Under the pieces are notes generated by a model that saw only the letters and a list, made by a program, of their open reading frames with translations, was not told the DNA's origin and searched no databases. A stretch of 64,000 bases of DNA from Enterobacter bugandensis (GTDB lineage Bacteria; Pseudomonadota; Gammaproteobacteria; Enterobacterales; Enterobacteriaceae), in NCBI RefSeq assembly GCF_900324475.1, contig NZ_LT992502.1:3224001-3288000 (forward strand). Direction: 5' to 3'. The translations under genes and the position numbers were made by a program. Below are positions 9,991-18,957 of this stretch, piece by piece. Every line of letters starts with the position of its first letter. The first letter of the stretch is position 1.

Positions 9991-10199
9991 CTCTCTTCCC
10001 TTTCACAGATGAATAACATTATCGATGGACTAAAATAACACGAACGCCCGTCACACTCCACACCAGTACAAACACCTGCCAAAACGGTTAATATTAAGTT
10101 TATTACGCTGCATATAATGAAAATGTAAGTAAATCACACCAATCATTCATACTCGTTATGTTAGTGTGTTCAGGACCGTTTTGACATAAAGGAATGACA

Positions 10200-10703
10200 A
10201 TGAAAAACGCACCTAAATTTGCCATCGCGCTTCTCGCCGCCGCGTGCGTCAGCACCAGCGCTTTCGCCAGCGACGCCCAAAAAGCGCAGCCGCTGGAAAA
10301 AGTTGCACCCTATCCGCAAGCGGAAAAAGGCATGAAGCGTCAGGTGATTCAACTGCCGGTTCAGCAGGACGAAGCGAATTACAAAGTCGAACTGTTAATT
10401 GGCAAGACGCTGGAAGTGGACTGCAATCAGCATCGTCTGGGCGGCCAGCTGGAAAGTAAAACCCTGGAAGGCTGGGGTTATGACTATTACGTCTTTGATA
10501 AAGTGACCTCTCCGGTCTCTACCATGATGGCCTGCCCGGACGGCAAGAAAGAGAAGAAATTTGTGACGGCCTATCTGGGCGACAACAGCCTGCTGCGCTA
10601 CAACAGCAAGTTGCCGATCGTGGTATATACGCCTGAAAACGTGGAAGTAAAATATCGCGTGTGGAAGGCAGAAGAGACGGTCGGACAAGCGGTAGTACGT
10701 TAA
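10200..10703 (+). CDS. eco: Ecotin, periplasmic serine protease inhibitor
   Basis: Dimeric periplasmic inhibitor of trypsin-fold proteases such as neutrophil elastase. The chosen ATG at 10200 is 7 bases past AAAGGA and gives [18 protein letters not shown]; the ATG at 10194 is too close to that ribosome-binding site. A signal peptide runs to about residue 23, with cleavage after AFA. The mature part shows the reactive loop [10 protein letters not shown] with the P1 methionine, two cysteines (EVDCN and MACPD) that form the family disulfide, and [10 protein letters not shown]. Total length is 167 residues (E. coli 162). It converges on mqo. Confidence 0.95.
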   Translation: MKNAPKFAIALLAAACVSTSAFASDAQKAQPLEKVAPYPQAEKGMKRQVIQLPVQQDEANYKVELLIGKTLEVDCNQHRLGGQLESKTLEGWGYDYYVFDKVTSPVSTMMACPDGKKEKKFVTAYLGDNSLLRYNSKLPIVVYTPENVEVKYRVWKAEETVGQAVVR

Positions 10704-10710
10704 AAACAAG

Positions 10711-10740
10711 TCGGGTGGCGGCTTCGCCTTACCCGACCTG
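10711..10740 (+). repeat. REP-type palindromic element between eco and mqo
   Basis: The stretch TCGGGTGGCGGCTTCGCC followed by TTACCCGACC forms the imperfect stem typical of enterobacterial REP (repetitive extragenic palindromic) sequences. It lies directly after the eco stop and before the bidirectional terminator. Confidence 0.75.
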
Positions 10741-10748
10741 CTAAACTA

Positions 10749-10774
10749 AAAACGGTAACAGATGTTACCGTTTT
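10749..10774 (+). terminator. Bidirectional terminator between eco and mqo
   Basis: AAAACGGTAAC / GTTACCGTTTT perfect stem with a 4-base loop between two convergent genes. The A and T ends serve either direction. Confidence 0.85.
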
Positions 10775-10783
10775 GCTTTTACC

Positions 10784-12433
10784 TTACAGCGCGATATCCG
10801 CAACCGGCTTGTTTTCCGGCTGAGGCTTCAGCTCCGCCTTCGGCGCAGCATCCGCAGCCTGCGGCTTCACGTACTGCAGCTGCAGCACGCGGCTGGTGTA
10901 CTCCAGCTCTTGTTCCGTCGCATCCACGTTACCGTTCAGCTTCGTGCCGTAGGATGGAATAATGGTTTTCAGCTTCGCCTGCCATTCCGGGCTGGCAACT
11001 TTGTCTTTAAACACTTTTTCCATCAGGTGCAGCATGATTGGCGCAGCGGTAGATGCACCCGGTGACGCACCCAGCAGCGCGGCAATCGTGCCATCCTTAT
11101 CGCTCACCACTTCGGTACCCAGACGCAGCACGCCGCCCTCTTTCGGATCGCGCTTGATGATCTGCACGCGCTGACCCGCCTGCCACAGACGCCAGTCTTC
11201 TTTCTTCGCCTGCGGATAGTACTCTTTCAGCGCCTCGAAGCGTTCTTCATCAGAAAGCATCACCTGGCTAATCAGGTATTTCACCAGGTCGAAATTATCC
11301 AGGCCCACGTCCATCATCGGTTTGACGTTAGAGGTGGTGGTCGCGCTCAGCAGATCCCAGAGGGAGCCGTTTTTCAGGAACTTGGTTGAGAAGGTCGCGA
11401 ACGGTCCGAACAGCACCACGCGTTTACCGTCAAGCATACGGGTATCGATATGCGGGACGGACATCGGTGGCGCACCGACGGAAGCCTGACCGTACACTTT
11501 TGCCAGGTGACGGTTCACCACTTCCGGGTTCTCGGACACCAGGAACTGGCCGCCGACCGGGAAGCCCGCGTAGTCGTCAGCTTCAGGAATACCGGATTCC
11601 TGCAGCAGCTTCAGCGCCGCGCCGCCCGCACCGATGAAGACAAATTTAGCCTTAATGACGTGCTCGGCTTCATTGTTTTTCAGATCGGCAACCGTCACGC
11701 TCCAGCTGTTGTCCGCATTGCGCTTAAAGCCGCGCACTTCGGTGCTGAGCTGCAAATTGAAGTTATCTTTCTTCTTCAGGGACGCCACCAGCTGACGGGT
11801 AATTTCGCCGTAGTTCACGTCGGTGCCAATTTCGGTACGGGTCGCCGCCACTTTCTGGTTCGGGTCACGGCCTTCCATGACCAGCGGCGCCCACTCTTTA
11901 ATCTGCGCGTGGTCTTCGGAGTATTTCATCCCGCGGAACAGGGTGCTCTGCTGCAGCGCAGCGTAGCGTGCGCGCAGGAAATTCACGTTTTGCTCGCCCC
12001 ACACAAAGCTCATGTGCGGCACGGTATTGATGAAGGAGTGCGGGTCGTGCATCACGCCGCTGTTGACCTGGTGGGACCAGAACTGACGCGAGATCTGGAA
12101 CGCTTCGTTGATCTCTACCGCCTTCTCGATACTAATGGAACCGTCCTTTTTCTGCGGCGTATAGTTCAGTTCCATGAGTGCCGAATGGCCCGTACCAGCG
12201 TTATTCCAGCCGTTCGAACTCTCCTGCGCCACGCCATCGAGGCGCTCGACCATGGTCATGGACCAGTCCGGCTGCAGTTCTTGCAGATAGGTTCCCAGCG
12301 TGGCGCTCATGATACCGCCACCAATTAAAAGGACGTCCGTTTCCTGCTCTTTTGGTGCGTCTGCTTTCGCTGCCATTGAGACGGCGTTGAGCCCGACAGC
12401 CAGAGAAAAGAGCATGGCAGTCATTTTTTTCAT
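10784..12433 (-). CDS. mqo: Malate:quinone oxidoreductase
   Basis: Membrane-associated FAD enzyme that oxidises L-malate to oxaloacetate and passes electrons to quinone, bypassing NAD-linked malate dehydrogenase. The 549 residues match the E. coli length. The dinucleotide-binding motif [15 protein letters not shown] is at about residues 33-47, and [18 protein letters not shown] is near 265. The first 24 residues ([19 protein letters not shown]) look like a signal peptide or membrane anchor, as in other enterobacterial Mqo. The tail is rich in A, K and P. It converges on eco and diverges from the SulP transporter gene. Confidence 0.95.
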   Translation of the reverse strand: MKKMTAMLFSLAVGLNAVSMAAKADAPKEQETDVLLIGGGIMSATLGTYLQELQPDWSMTMVERLDGVAQESSNGWNNAGTGHSALMELNYTPQKKDGSISIEKAVEINEAFQISRQFWSHQVNSGVMHDPHSFINTVPHMSFVWGEQNVNFLRARYAALQQSTLFRGMKYSEDHAQIKEWAPLVMEGRDPNQKVAATRTEIGTDVNYGEITRQLVASLKKKDNFNLQLSTEVRGFKRNADNSWSVTVADLKNNEAEHVIKAKFVFIGAGGAALKLLQESGIPEADDYAGFPVGGQFLVSENPEVVNRHLAKVYGQASVGAPPMSVPHIDTRMLDGKRVVLFGPFATFSTKFLKNGSLWDLLSATTTSNVKPMMDVGLDNFDLVKYLISQVMLSDEERFEALKEYYPQAKKEDWRLWQAGQRVQIIKRDPKEGGVLRLGTEVVSDKDGTIAALLGASPGASTAAPIMLHLMEKVFKDKVASPEWQAKLKTIIPSYGTKLNGNVDATEQELEYTSRVLQLQYVKPQAADAAPKAELKPQPENKPVADIAL

Positions 12434-12612
12434 AATTTATGCCTTAGTGTAAAAGTGCTTGATGCGTGGAAATTGCAGGTGAAAAAAGCTGCGTGGGCAC
12501 GGTAACAACTTTTAAATATTGTTTAAAGGTTACGAAATTATTGTAATTGTGAAATTTAATGATGGATTGTTTGTAGGGGATTGCGGCGCGCAACTGGTAT
12601 AAGGAGGAATTT

Positions 12613-13911
12613 ATGGCTACTATGCTGCACTTTGTGATCGCGCGCACGGAAGCCTGCCCTAACCAGCGAACTGTTATGTCCTTACCTCATTCTGCCGTAT
12701 CCCCTGAAGACAGTGTAGCCAGCGTGCTGCACTCCCCTAAACAACTGGCGCGTGAAACGCTGGCGGGCGTGATTACCGCTCTGGCGCTGATCCCCGAAGT
12801 GATCTCATTTTCCGTGGTGGCGGGCGTTGACCCGAAGGTCAGCCTGATCGCCTCCGTGGTGCTGTGTCTTGCTCTCTCCGTGCTGGGCGGTCGTCCGGCG
12901 ATGGTCACGGCTGCGGCCGGTTCCGTAGCGCTGGTGATTGGCCCGATGGTGCATCAGCACGGGGTACAATACATTCTTCCCGCCGTGCTGATGGCTGGCG
13001 TGATCCAGATTCTGTTTGGCGTGCTGGGCATGGCAAGGCTGATGCGCTTTATTCCCCAGTCGGTGATGACCGGATTTGTTAACGCCCTTGGCATTTTGAT
13101 TTTCTTCGCTCAGGTGCCGCATTTCTGGAGCCGAAGCCCGCTGATTGTGGGCCTGTTCGTGCTGACGCTGCTGATTGTGCTGTGGGTGCCGCGCTATATT
13201 AAAAGCGTCCCTTCCCCGCTGATTGCGATTGTGCTGTTAACCCTTTTCACCGTCACCACCGGTCAGATCCTGCCGACTGTCGGTGATGAAGGCTCAATGA
13301 CTGGCGGTCTGCCTGGATTTACCGAGCTGCTGGTGCCGCTTAATTTACAGACGCTGAACATTATCTGGCCGTGCGCGTTGAGTATTGCCTTCGTCGGTCT
13401 GCTGGAGTCCCTGCTGACGGCAAAACTGGTGGACGAACTGACGGTTACGCCCTCCAGCAAGCGTCGCGAGAGCATCGGGCTGGGCGTGGGGAATATCATG
13501 GCCGGGCTCTACGGTGGCATTGCGGGCTGCGCGATGATCGGACAAACCATCGTTAACGTGGAGATGGGGAAAGGACGAAGCCGCATTTCAACCATTGCGG
13601 CGGGCATCGTGCTGCTGCTCCTGGTGACGGCACTCAGCGAAGTGATGGCCAAAATCCCGATGGCGGTGCTGGCGGGGATTATGGCGATTGTTGCCGTCAA
13701 AACCTTCAGCTGGCACAGCCTTCAGCCCGCCACGATAAAAAATGCCCCGGTTGCCGAAACGGTGGTGATGCTGGTGACGGTAGCCGCCACGGTATCAACC
13801 GGCAACCTGGCGGTTGGCGTGCTGGGCGGGATTATCGTCATGGCACTGATCCCCGCCCGCATTAAGCGTCGGGTTAAAGCAGAAAAATCGTTGCCAGCCC
13901 AAGAAAAATAA
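12613..13911 (+). CDS. SulP-family inorganic anion transporter without STAS domain
   Basis: Multispan inner-membrane protein of 432 residues. The N-terminal transport core is typical of SulP proteins: LAGVITALALIPEVISFSV at about residues 50-68, then GGRPAMVTAAAGSVALV and PQSVMTGFVNALGI. The protein stops after the last membrane segment with a short basic tail. The STAS domain (sulfate transporter/anti-sigma antagonist) that ends most SulP carriers is absent. Likely substrates are sulfate, bicarbonate or other anions, but this cannot be read from the sequence. The ATG has a near-perfect ribosome-binding site (AAGGAGG) 5 bases upstream; an internal ATG at 12676 is an alternative. Its 3' end overlaps mgtE by 38 bases. 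It is not present here in E. coli K-12. Confidence 0.85.
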   Translation: MATMLHFVIARTEACPNQRTVMSLPHSAVSPEDSVASVLHSPKQLARETLAGVITALALIPEVISFSVVAGVDPKVSLIASVVLCLALSVLGGRPAMVTAAAGSVALVIGPMVHQHGVQYILPAVLMAGVIQILFGVLGMARLMRFIPQSVMTGFVNALGILIFFAQVPHFWSRSPLIVGLFVLTLLIVLWVPRYIKSVPSPLIAIVLLTLFTVTTGQILPTVGDEGSMTGGLPGFTELLVPLNLQTLNIIWPCALSIAFVGLLESLLTAKLVDELTVTPSSKRRESIGLGVGNIMAGLYGGIAGCAMIGQTIVNVEMGKGRSRISTIAAGIVLLLLVTALSEVMAKIPMAVLAGIMAIVAVKTFSWHSLQPATIKNAPVAETVVMLVTVAATVSTGNLAVGVLGGIIVMALIPARIKRRVKAEKSLPAQEK

Positions 13912-15310
13912 AGAAACCGCCGGTATCGGTGATGGCGGTGATCATCACGCTCGACCCCACCGCGGGGTCGCGCCCCAGTTTGGTCATCGTCAGCGGGATA
14001 ATGACGCCCATCATCGATGCCACCAGCAAATTCAGCACCATCGCCAGCATCATCACGCCGCCTAAGGCCATATCGTCATACAGCCACCACGTGATGCCGC
14101 CCATAATGCCGCCCCATACCAGGCCGTTAATCAGCGCCACGCCCATTTCCCTGAAGATCAGAAAGGCGAAGTTACCGGGCTGAATATTTTCCAGCGCCAG
14201 CGCGCGGACGATCATGGTGATGGTCTGGTTTCCGGTGTTGCCGCCAATTCCGGCCACAATCGGCATCAGCGAGGCCAGCGCCACCAGCTGCGAAATGGTG
14301 TGTTCAAAGCCGTCAATCACACGGGAGGCGATGAAGGCGGTACACAGGTTAATAGCCAGCCAGGCCCAGCGGGTTTTCACCGCCTTACCGACGGAGGCGT
14401 GGACGTCATCTTCGGCGCTGATCCCGCCTAGCGCGCGCAGGTCGTTATCGGTCTCTTCATAAACCACGTCAACGATTTCATCGATGGTCAGACGGCCCAT
14501 CAGCTTGCCAACGGAGTCTACGACCGCCGCACTCACAAGGTCATCACGTTCAAAGGTACGCGCCGCTTTTTCCGCATCGTCTTCCGGGGAGAAGACCATC
14601 GGCTCGTTTTCCATCACCTCGCTCACCCGCTGCTGGGCGCTGTTGAGCAGGATGGTTTTCAGCTCCAGCTCGCCAAGCAGGGTTTTATCCCGCGAGGTGA
14701 CAAACAGCTTATCGGTGTTGTCCGGCATTTTGCCCAGGCGGCGCAGGTAGCGCTGCACGGTACCGAGCGTGACGTCCGGACGTACCGTGATAACGCCGAA
14801 CTCCATGATCGCGCCGACGCTGTTTTTCTCGTAGTGCATCACCTGACGCACGCGCGCACGTTCATCGGCAGGCAGAGAGGCCAGCAGGCGGCCGGTCAGG
14901 TTACGCGGCAGATGCTGTACAAGGTAAATCTGCTCGTCGATATCCAGGGTTTGCAGGGCGTCGAGGATATCCCGATCGCTCATCTCATCGATCAGGTCAT
15001 CCCAGACGTTTTCCGAGGCTTCAAGCAGAACCTGGCCGCGCTCGTGATCCTGTACCAGGCGCCAGAGGGCGTGACGCTCTTCCGAAGGAAGCGCTTCCAG
15101 GGTATCCGCCAGATCCGGCGGCGGTAAATGAGCAACCAGCGCACCTACCTCAGCAATATCGTCGGCTAAGGTGCCGACATCATATTGCTCAGCCAGGGTC
15201 AGTTTGCCTAATAGCGTAGACGTGACCGCTTTATCGGTCGTGAGAAGCCAGATGAGTCGCGCACGTTCCTGGTCACGCTGCCTGGCGCTGTTTTTCTTTA
15301 ATACCGACAT
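13874..15310 (-). CDS. mgtE: Magnesium transporter MgtE
   Basis: Mg2+-gated channel of the inner membrane. In order: an N-terminal superhelical MgtE domain (about residues 30-135, with DLADTLEALPSEERHALWRL), a pair of CBS domains (about 135-260) that sense cytoplasmic Mg2+, a connecting helix, and five membrane segments from about residue 310. The pore signature GNTGNQTITMIVRALAL is present. The ATG at 15310 gives 478 residues; a TTG one codon earlier is less likely. No upstream riboswitch (M-box or ykkC) is apparent in the short leader. The gene is convergent with the SulP transporter and is extra relative to K-12, which has no mgtE. Confidence 0.92.
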   Translation of the reverse strand: MSVLKKNSARQRDQERARLIWLLTTDKAVTSTLLGKLTLAEQYDVGTLADDIAEVGALVAHLPPPDLADTLEALPSEERHALWRLVQDHERGQVLLEASENVWDDLIDEMSDRDILDALQTLDIDEQIYLVQHLPRNLTGRLLASLPADERARVRQVMHYEKNSVGAIMEFGVITVRPDVTLGTVQRYLRRLGKMPDNTDKLFVTSRDKTLLGELELKTILLNSAQQRVSEVMENEPMVFSPEDDAEKAARTFERDDLVSAAVVDSVGKLMGRLTIDEIVDVVYEETDNDLRALGGISAEDDVHASVGKAVKTRWAWLAINLCTAFIASRVIDGFEHTISQLVALASLMPIVAGIGGNTGNQTITMIVRALALENIQPGNFAFLIFREMGVALINGLVWGGIMGGITWWLYDDMALGGVMMLAMVLNLLVASMMGVIIPLTMTKLGRDPAVGSSVMITAITDTGGFFIFLGLATIFLL

Positions 15311-15421
15311 CAATCATAAATCCATTAAATGAGTTGAGACTAAGCATAGCGCGAGGATATGTAAATAAGAATAAACAGCGAGGCGGGATGGAGAAAAAAG
15401 CGGCATTACGGCCACGATTAT

Positions 15422-15459
15422 CCCCTCTCCCCGTGGGAGAGGGTTAGAGTGAGGGCATC
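15422..15459 (+). repeat. Palindromic interspersed repeat, copy 1
   Basis: CCCTCTCC, CGTG, then GGAGAGGG makes a strong hairpin, followed by a tail ending GAGTGAGGGCATC. A second copy in the opposite orientation lies at 59844-59881 and has the same stem and the same GTGAGGGCA tail. The element reaches into the last codon of yojI and supplies part of its stop codon. The family resembles short palindromic repeats I recall as common in Enterobacter and relatives. Confidence 0.8.
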
Positions 15460-17101
15460 AGGCCGTGCGCGCCACCGCGTCACGCGACGCCGCATCGCGC
15501 TCGTCGCCGGTCAGCTCGCTCAGCCTGCCGTCGCGCATCTCCAGCAGACGGTCGGCGTGAATGAAGTAATGATCGTCGTGGCTGATGGCGAAAATGGTCT
15601 TGCCCATCTCCTGCATCAGCGGCAGCAGCACCTGATAAAACTCGCGACGGAAGTGCGGGTCTTGATCCGCCGCCCATTCATCCAGCAGGATGATGTCACG
15701 CTCTTCCGCCAGCGCCAGCAGCAGCGCCACGCGCTTCTTCTGACCCTTAGAGAGCTTGAGGTTCAGGATTTTGCCGTCCTGGAGCTCCAGCTTGTGCGAC
15801 ATCTGCAGCTGCGCAAGCCATTTCTCAACCAGAGCCGGATTGGCCTGCTGCCCTTCCGGCCCCAGCAGCTGGTCAAACAGCCAGACATCGGTGAATACCG
15901 CTGAGAAAAGCTTGCGGTAATCCTCGGGTTTCTCCGCGCTCAGCGCCTTACCGTCCAGCAGGATCTCGCCCGACTGCGGCTGGTAAAGTCCGGTGAGTAA
16001 CATCGCCAGCGTGGATTTTCCGCTACCGTTGCCGCCGATGAGGAACAGCAGTTCGCCGCGGTGAATCGTCAGGTTGACCGGTCCCACGGAGAAGGCGTTG
16101 TCCTGATAGCGGAACGTCACGTCGCGCAGCTCCAGGGTCTGCCAGTTCGGGAAGGCCTGCGGGCGCGGGAATTCAGCCTTAAATGGCGCCAGGTCGAACT
16201 TCTTAAGCTTGTTAAACGCCACCTGCGCACTCAGCAAGGTGGGCAATGCGCCGACGGCAGAGAGCAGCGGCGTACGCAGGAACAGCAGGGTCAGCGAGTA
16301 GGTCGCCGCCACGTTGGTGTCCGCCCAGCCCAGGCTGTTCGCCATCCAGAATACCAGGCCAATGGCGCCCAGCATCATAATGTTGGACCAGTTCACCGCG
16401 CTCAGGTGGAAGGTATCGGCGCGAATAATGTGGTGCCGGTATTCGCGCGCGTCCGGGATATAGAGGTTATTGAAGATATGCTCGGCACGCTCGCGGTTGA
16501 GCGTCAGCTCTTTGCGCCCTTCCAGTACCGTCTGGTAATCGTTATAGAGCTTATCTTCCGTTTCGCGCAGGACCGCCATGTGTTTATAGACGCGCGACAC
16601 CAGCACGAAACCGCCCCAGATGGTGATGGCAATCCACACCGCGGTCACCGCCAGCATTTTGGTCGAAAGCCAGGCGAGATAGGCCGCCGAGCCAAAGGTC
16701 AGGATGATCCCCTGCACCAGCTCCGGCAGGCGGACAAACGCGATGGTAATCGCGCGCACGTCGCTGGTCAGCCCCGCCAGCAGGGAGGCGCTGCCGAGCT
16801 GCTCCACGCGCTCAACCTGCGTGTCGAGGATCCGCTTGATGAACTCGCTGCGCAGGCGGAAAACGAAATGGTGACCAAGCGCGGTCAGCGCCAGCTGAGA
16901 GCCGAGCGTAACCGCCATCAACAGCAGCAGCAGGCCGAGAAACTCCGGCAGAACCGAGAGTGAGGTATCGACCATTTCGATCAGCCGCACGTTTATAAAC
17001 GCGATCAGGCCAATACCCAGCGCCGCGCTGGCAAGGCTTAAGGCCATTACGGCAATGAAGGGCCAGCGGTACTGACGCCAGACAAGAAGAAGTAGTTGCA
17101 T
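15458..17101 (-). CDS. yojI: YojI, ABC transporter with fused membrane and ATPase domains
   Basis: Inner-membrane ABC half-transporter exporting peptides; in E. coli YojI pumps out microcin J25 together with TolC. The ATG at 17101 gives [16 protein letters not shown] and 547 residues, identical in length to E. coli; the 20 residues readable upstream have no family support. Six hydrophobic segments occupy residues 1-310. The ATPase domain follows with Walker [10 protein letters not shown] near residue 360, a variant signature [10 protein letters not shown] near 460, and Walker [13 protein letters not shown]. The stop codon falls in a palindromic repeat. It lies 69 bases after alkB on the same strand. 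Confidence 0.94.
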   Translation of the reverse strand: MQLLLLVWRQYRWPFIAVMALSLASAALGIGLIAFINVRLIEMVDTSLSVLPEFLGLLLLLMAVTLGSQLALTALGHHFVFRLRSEFIKRILDTQVERVEQLGSASLLAGLTSDVRAITIAFVRLPELVQGIILTFGSAAYLAWLSTKMLAVTAVWIAITIWGGFVLVSRVYKHMAVLRETEDKLYNDYQTVLEGRKELTLNRERAEHIFNNLYIPDAREYRHHIIRADTFHLSAVNWSNIMMLGAIGLVFWMANSLGWADTNVAATYSLTLLFLRTPLLSAVGALPTLLSAQVAFNKLKKFDLAPFKAEFPRPQAFPNWQTLELRDVTFRYQDNAFSVGPVNLTIHRGELLFLIGGNGSGKSTLAMLLTGLYQPQSGEILLDGKALSAEKPEDYRKLFSAVFTDVWLFDQLLGPEGQQANPALVEKWLAQLQMSHKLELQDGKILNLKLSKGQKKRVALLLALAEERDIILLDEWAADQDPHFRREFYQVLLPLMQEMGKTIFAISHDDHYFIHADRLLEMRDGRLSELTGDERDAASRDAVARTA

Positions 17102-17170
17102 GCAGGCAATCCGGACAATAAAAATCAGCCAGCAGTGTAAACTGCCCTGAGCGGACATCAAGAATAATTC

Positions 17171-17827
17171 TTATTTTTGTTTGTTCAATCCCGCCTGACG
17201 GAAAGTCAGATTATAGCGGTACTCGCCAGTGAGGGGGTGAACCCCGGGCTTCAGGGGCTGAATGCCGTGATAGTACAGCCGTGACTCCCTGCCCCACACC
17301 ACCACGTCGCCGTGCTCCAGCATAATGCGCCTGAGCGGATCGTTGCGGCGCAATCCGCCAAACTGGAAGACGGCGGGCAGACCCAACGATACCGAGACGA
17401 TGGGCGCGCGCAGATCGGGTTCATCCTTGTCCTGATGCAGGGAGAGCTTCGCGCCGATGGCGTAGCGGTTAATCAGGCAGGCATCCGGCCGGAAGTCTGG
17501 ATAATCCGCTGCAACGGCAGCCTCGTGACAAAGCGCCTGAAACACCGCAGGCATGGGAGGCCACGGCCGGCCGGTCGTGGGATCGTTCGGGGCATACACA
17601 TACCCACGTTCGTTCGTCGCCCACCCCAGTTCGCCGCAGTTGGCCATGGCCACCGACATGGTGTAGCCGCCCGGCGTCACCATATGGCGAAACGGTGAAA
17701 CCGCCGTGACCTCTTCAATACCGGCAAGCAATGCCGCCGCACGGGAGAGTGCAAAGCGGCGCAGGATCACTGCCCCGGGCGCAAGCGGCTCCTGCCACGG
17801 TTCAGCATCCGCAAAAAGATCGAGCAT
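17171..17827 (-). CDS. alkB: AlkB, oxidative DNA demethylase
   Basis: Fe(II)/2-oxoglutarate dioxygenase that reverses 1-methyladenine and 3-methylcytosine damage in DNA and RNA. The 218 residues contain every expected active-site residue at E. coli numbering: iron ligands His131, Asp133 and His187, and 2-oxoglutarate-binding Arg204 and Arg210 (sequence LSLHQDKDE, YYHGIQPL, YRYNLTFR). The ATG overlaps the ada stop by one base (TAATG), so alkB is translated with ada and falls under Ada control in the adaptive response, as in E. coli. Confidence 0.97.
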   Translation of the reverse strand: MLDLFADAEPWQEPLAPGAVILRRFALSRAAALLAGIEEVTAVSPFRHMVTPGGYTMSVAMANCGELGWATNERGYVYAPNDPTTGRPWPPMPAVFQALCHEAAVAADYPDFRPDACLINRYAIGAKLSLHQDKDEPDLRAPIVSVSLGLPAVFQFGGLRRNDPLRRIMLEHGDVVVWGRESRLYYHGIQPLKPGVHPLTGEYRYNLTFRQAGLNKQK

Positions 17828-18885
17828 TATCCCTCCCGGCGTTTCGCCTCACGTTTCAGTAATAGCGCTTTTCGCGCCGCCCCCCAGCGATAGCCCGACA
17901 GCGCGCCGTCAGTACGGACCACGCGGTGACAGGGGATCACAATCGCCAGCCTGTTTGCCGCACAGGCTCCCGCGACGGCACGCACCGCATTGGGCTGGCC
18001 AATCGCCTTCGCCACCATCTGATAGCTGGCCGTTTCCCCGCAGGGGATGTCACGAAGGGCTTGCCAGACCCGCTGCTGGAACGCGGTGCCGCGTATATCC
18101 AGCGGCAGCGCCAGCGGCACCGCGTGGTTATCAATACTGGCAATGACCTGTCTGATACGCTGGGCAAAGGCATCTTCCTGCGGGGCATGCTCCGCGTTTG
18201 GAAACAGCGTCGCAAATTCTTCTGCCAGTTTGGTATCGTTGTCGCCCAGCAGTATCGCGCAAATCCCCCGCTCGCTTTCCGCAACCAGGCAGCGTCCCAG
18301 CGAACAGTCGCCGATGGCGTAACGCACCGCCACCTCGCCTTTGCGGTACTGCTTCGCCGTCATGCCCAGCGCATCGTTGGCTTTGCGGTAATAGCTGCTG
18401 CTGTCGGGAAACCCTGCCGCCAGCACGGCATCGGTAATTTTGTTTCCCTGCGCAAGCGCCGCGCGCAGACGCTGCCCCCGCGCCGCCTGCTGCCAGGCTT
18501 TTGGCGTCATCCCGGTGACGGACTTAAACAGCCGGTGGAAATGGAAAGGACTCATGGCGACCTGCTGCGCCAGGCCTTCAAGCATCAGCGCGGGATCCTG
18601 CTCCAGAAGGCGACAGGCGTGCTCCACTTTCGCCAGCTTTTGCTGATTCGGATCGCGTTTGTCCGGCATGCAGCGCTTGCACGGGCGAAACCCTGCCTGA
18701 ACGGCATGCTGGACATCGGGATAAAAGCAGACGTTTTTACGCAGCGCGTGACGGGCGCGGCATGACGGGCGGCAAAAAATCCCCGTCGTCTGCACGGCAA
18801 AGACAAACCGATCGTCAGCGCGCGGATCGCGAGCCAGAACGGCCTGCCAGCGATCCTCATCATTCATATAGGTTGGATTTTTCAT
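17827..18885 (-). CDS. ada: Ada, methyltransferase and activator of the adaptive response
   Basis: Removes methyl groups from O6-methylguanine and phosphotriesters and, once methylated, activates ada-alkB. The N-terminal zinc site is Cys38, Cys42, Cys69 and Cys72 when the second of two adjacent ATGs is used; this matches E. coli numbering and lies at a better distance from AGGAG than the first. An AraC-type helix-turn-helix follows (about residues 85-180, MSPFHFHRLFKSVTGMTPK). The C-terminal methyltransferase has the acceptor motif IPCHRVV near residue 320. It has 352 residues (E. coli 354). Confidence 0.96.
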   Translation of the reverse strand: MKNPTYMNDEDRWQAVLARDPRADDRFVFAVQTTGIFCRPSCRARHALRKNVCFYPDVQHAVQAGFRPCKRCMPDKRDPNQQKLAKVEHACRLLEQDPALMLEGLAQQVAMSPFHFHRLFKSVTGMTPKAWQQAARGQRLRAALAQGNKITDAVLAAGFPDSSSYYRKANDALGMTAKQYRKGEVAVRYAIGDCSLGRCLVAESERGICAILLGDNDTKLAEEFATLFPNAEHAPQEDAFAQRIRQVIASIDNHAVPLALPLDIRGTAFQQRVWQALRDIPCGETASYQMVAKAIGQPNAVRAVAGACAANRLAIVIPCHRVVRTDGALSGYRWGAARKALLLKREAKRREG

Positions 18886-18957
18886 CATCAGCTCCTCTTA
18901 CAAGCATACCTTTAGCGTGCCCGAGTGCCAGTGATAAAAAACCCGCAACCTTGCTTT

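Noticed and set aside
15314..15421. Mg2+-sensing leader or riboswitch before mgtE
   Set aside because: The leader is short and AT-rich, and I could not fold an M-box-like structure or find its conserved core.
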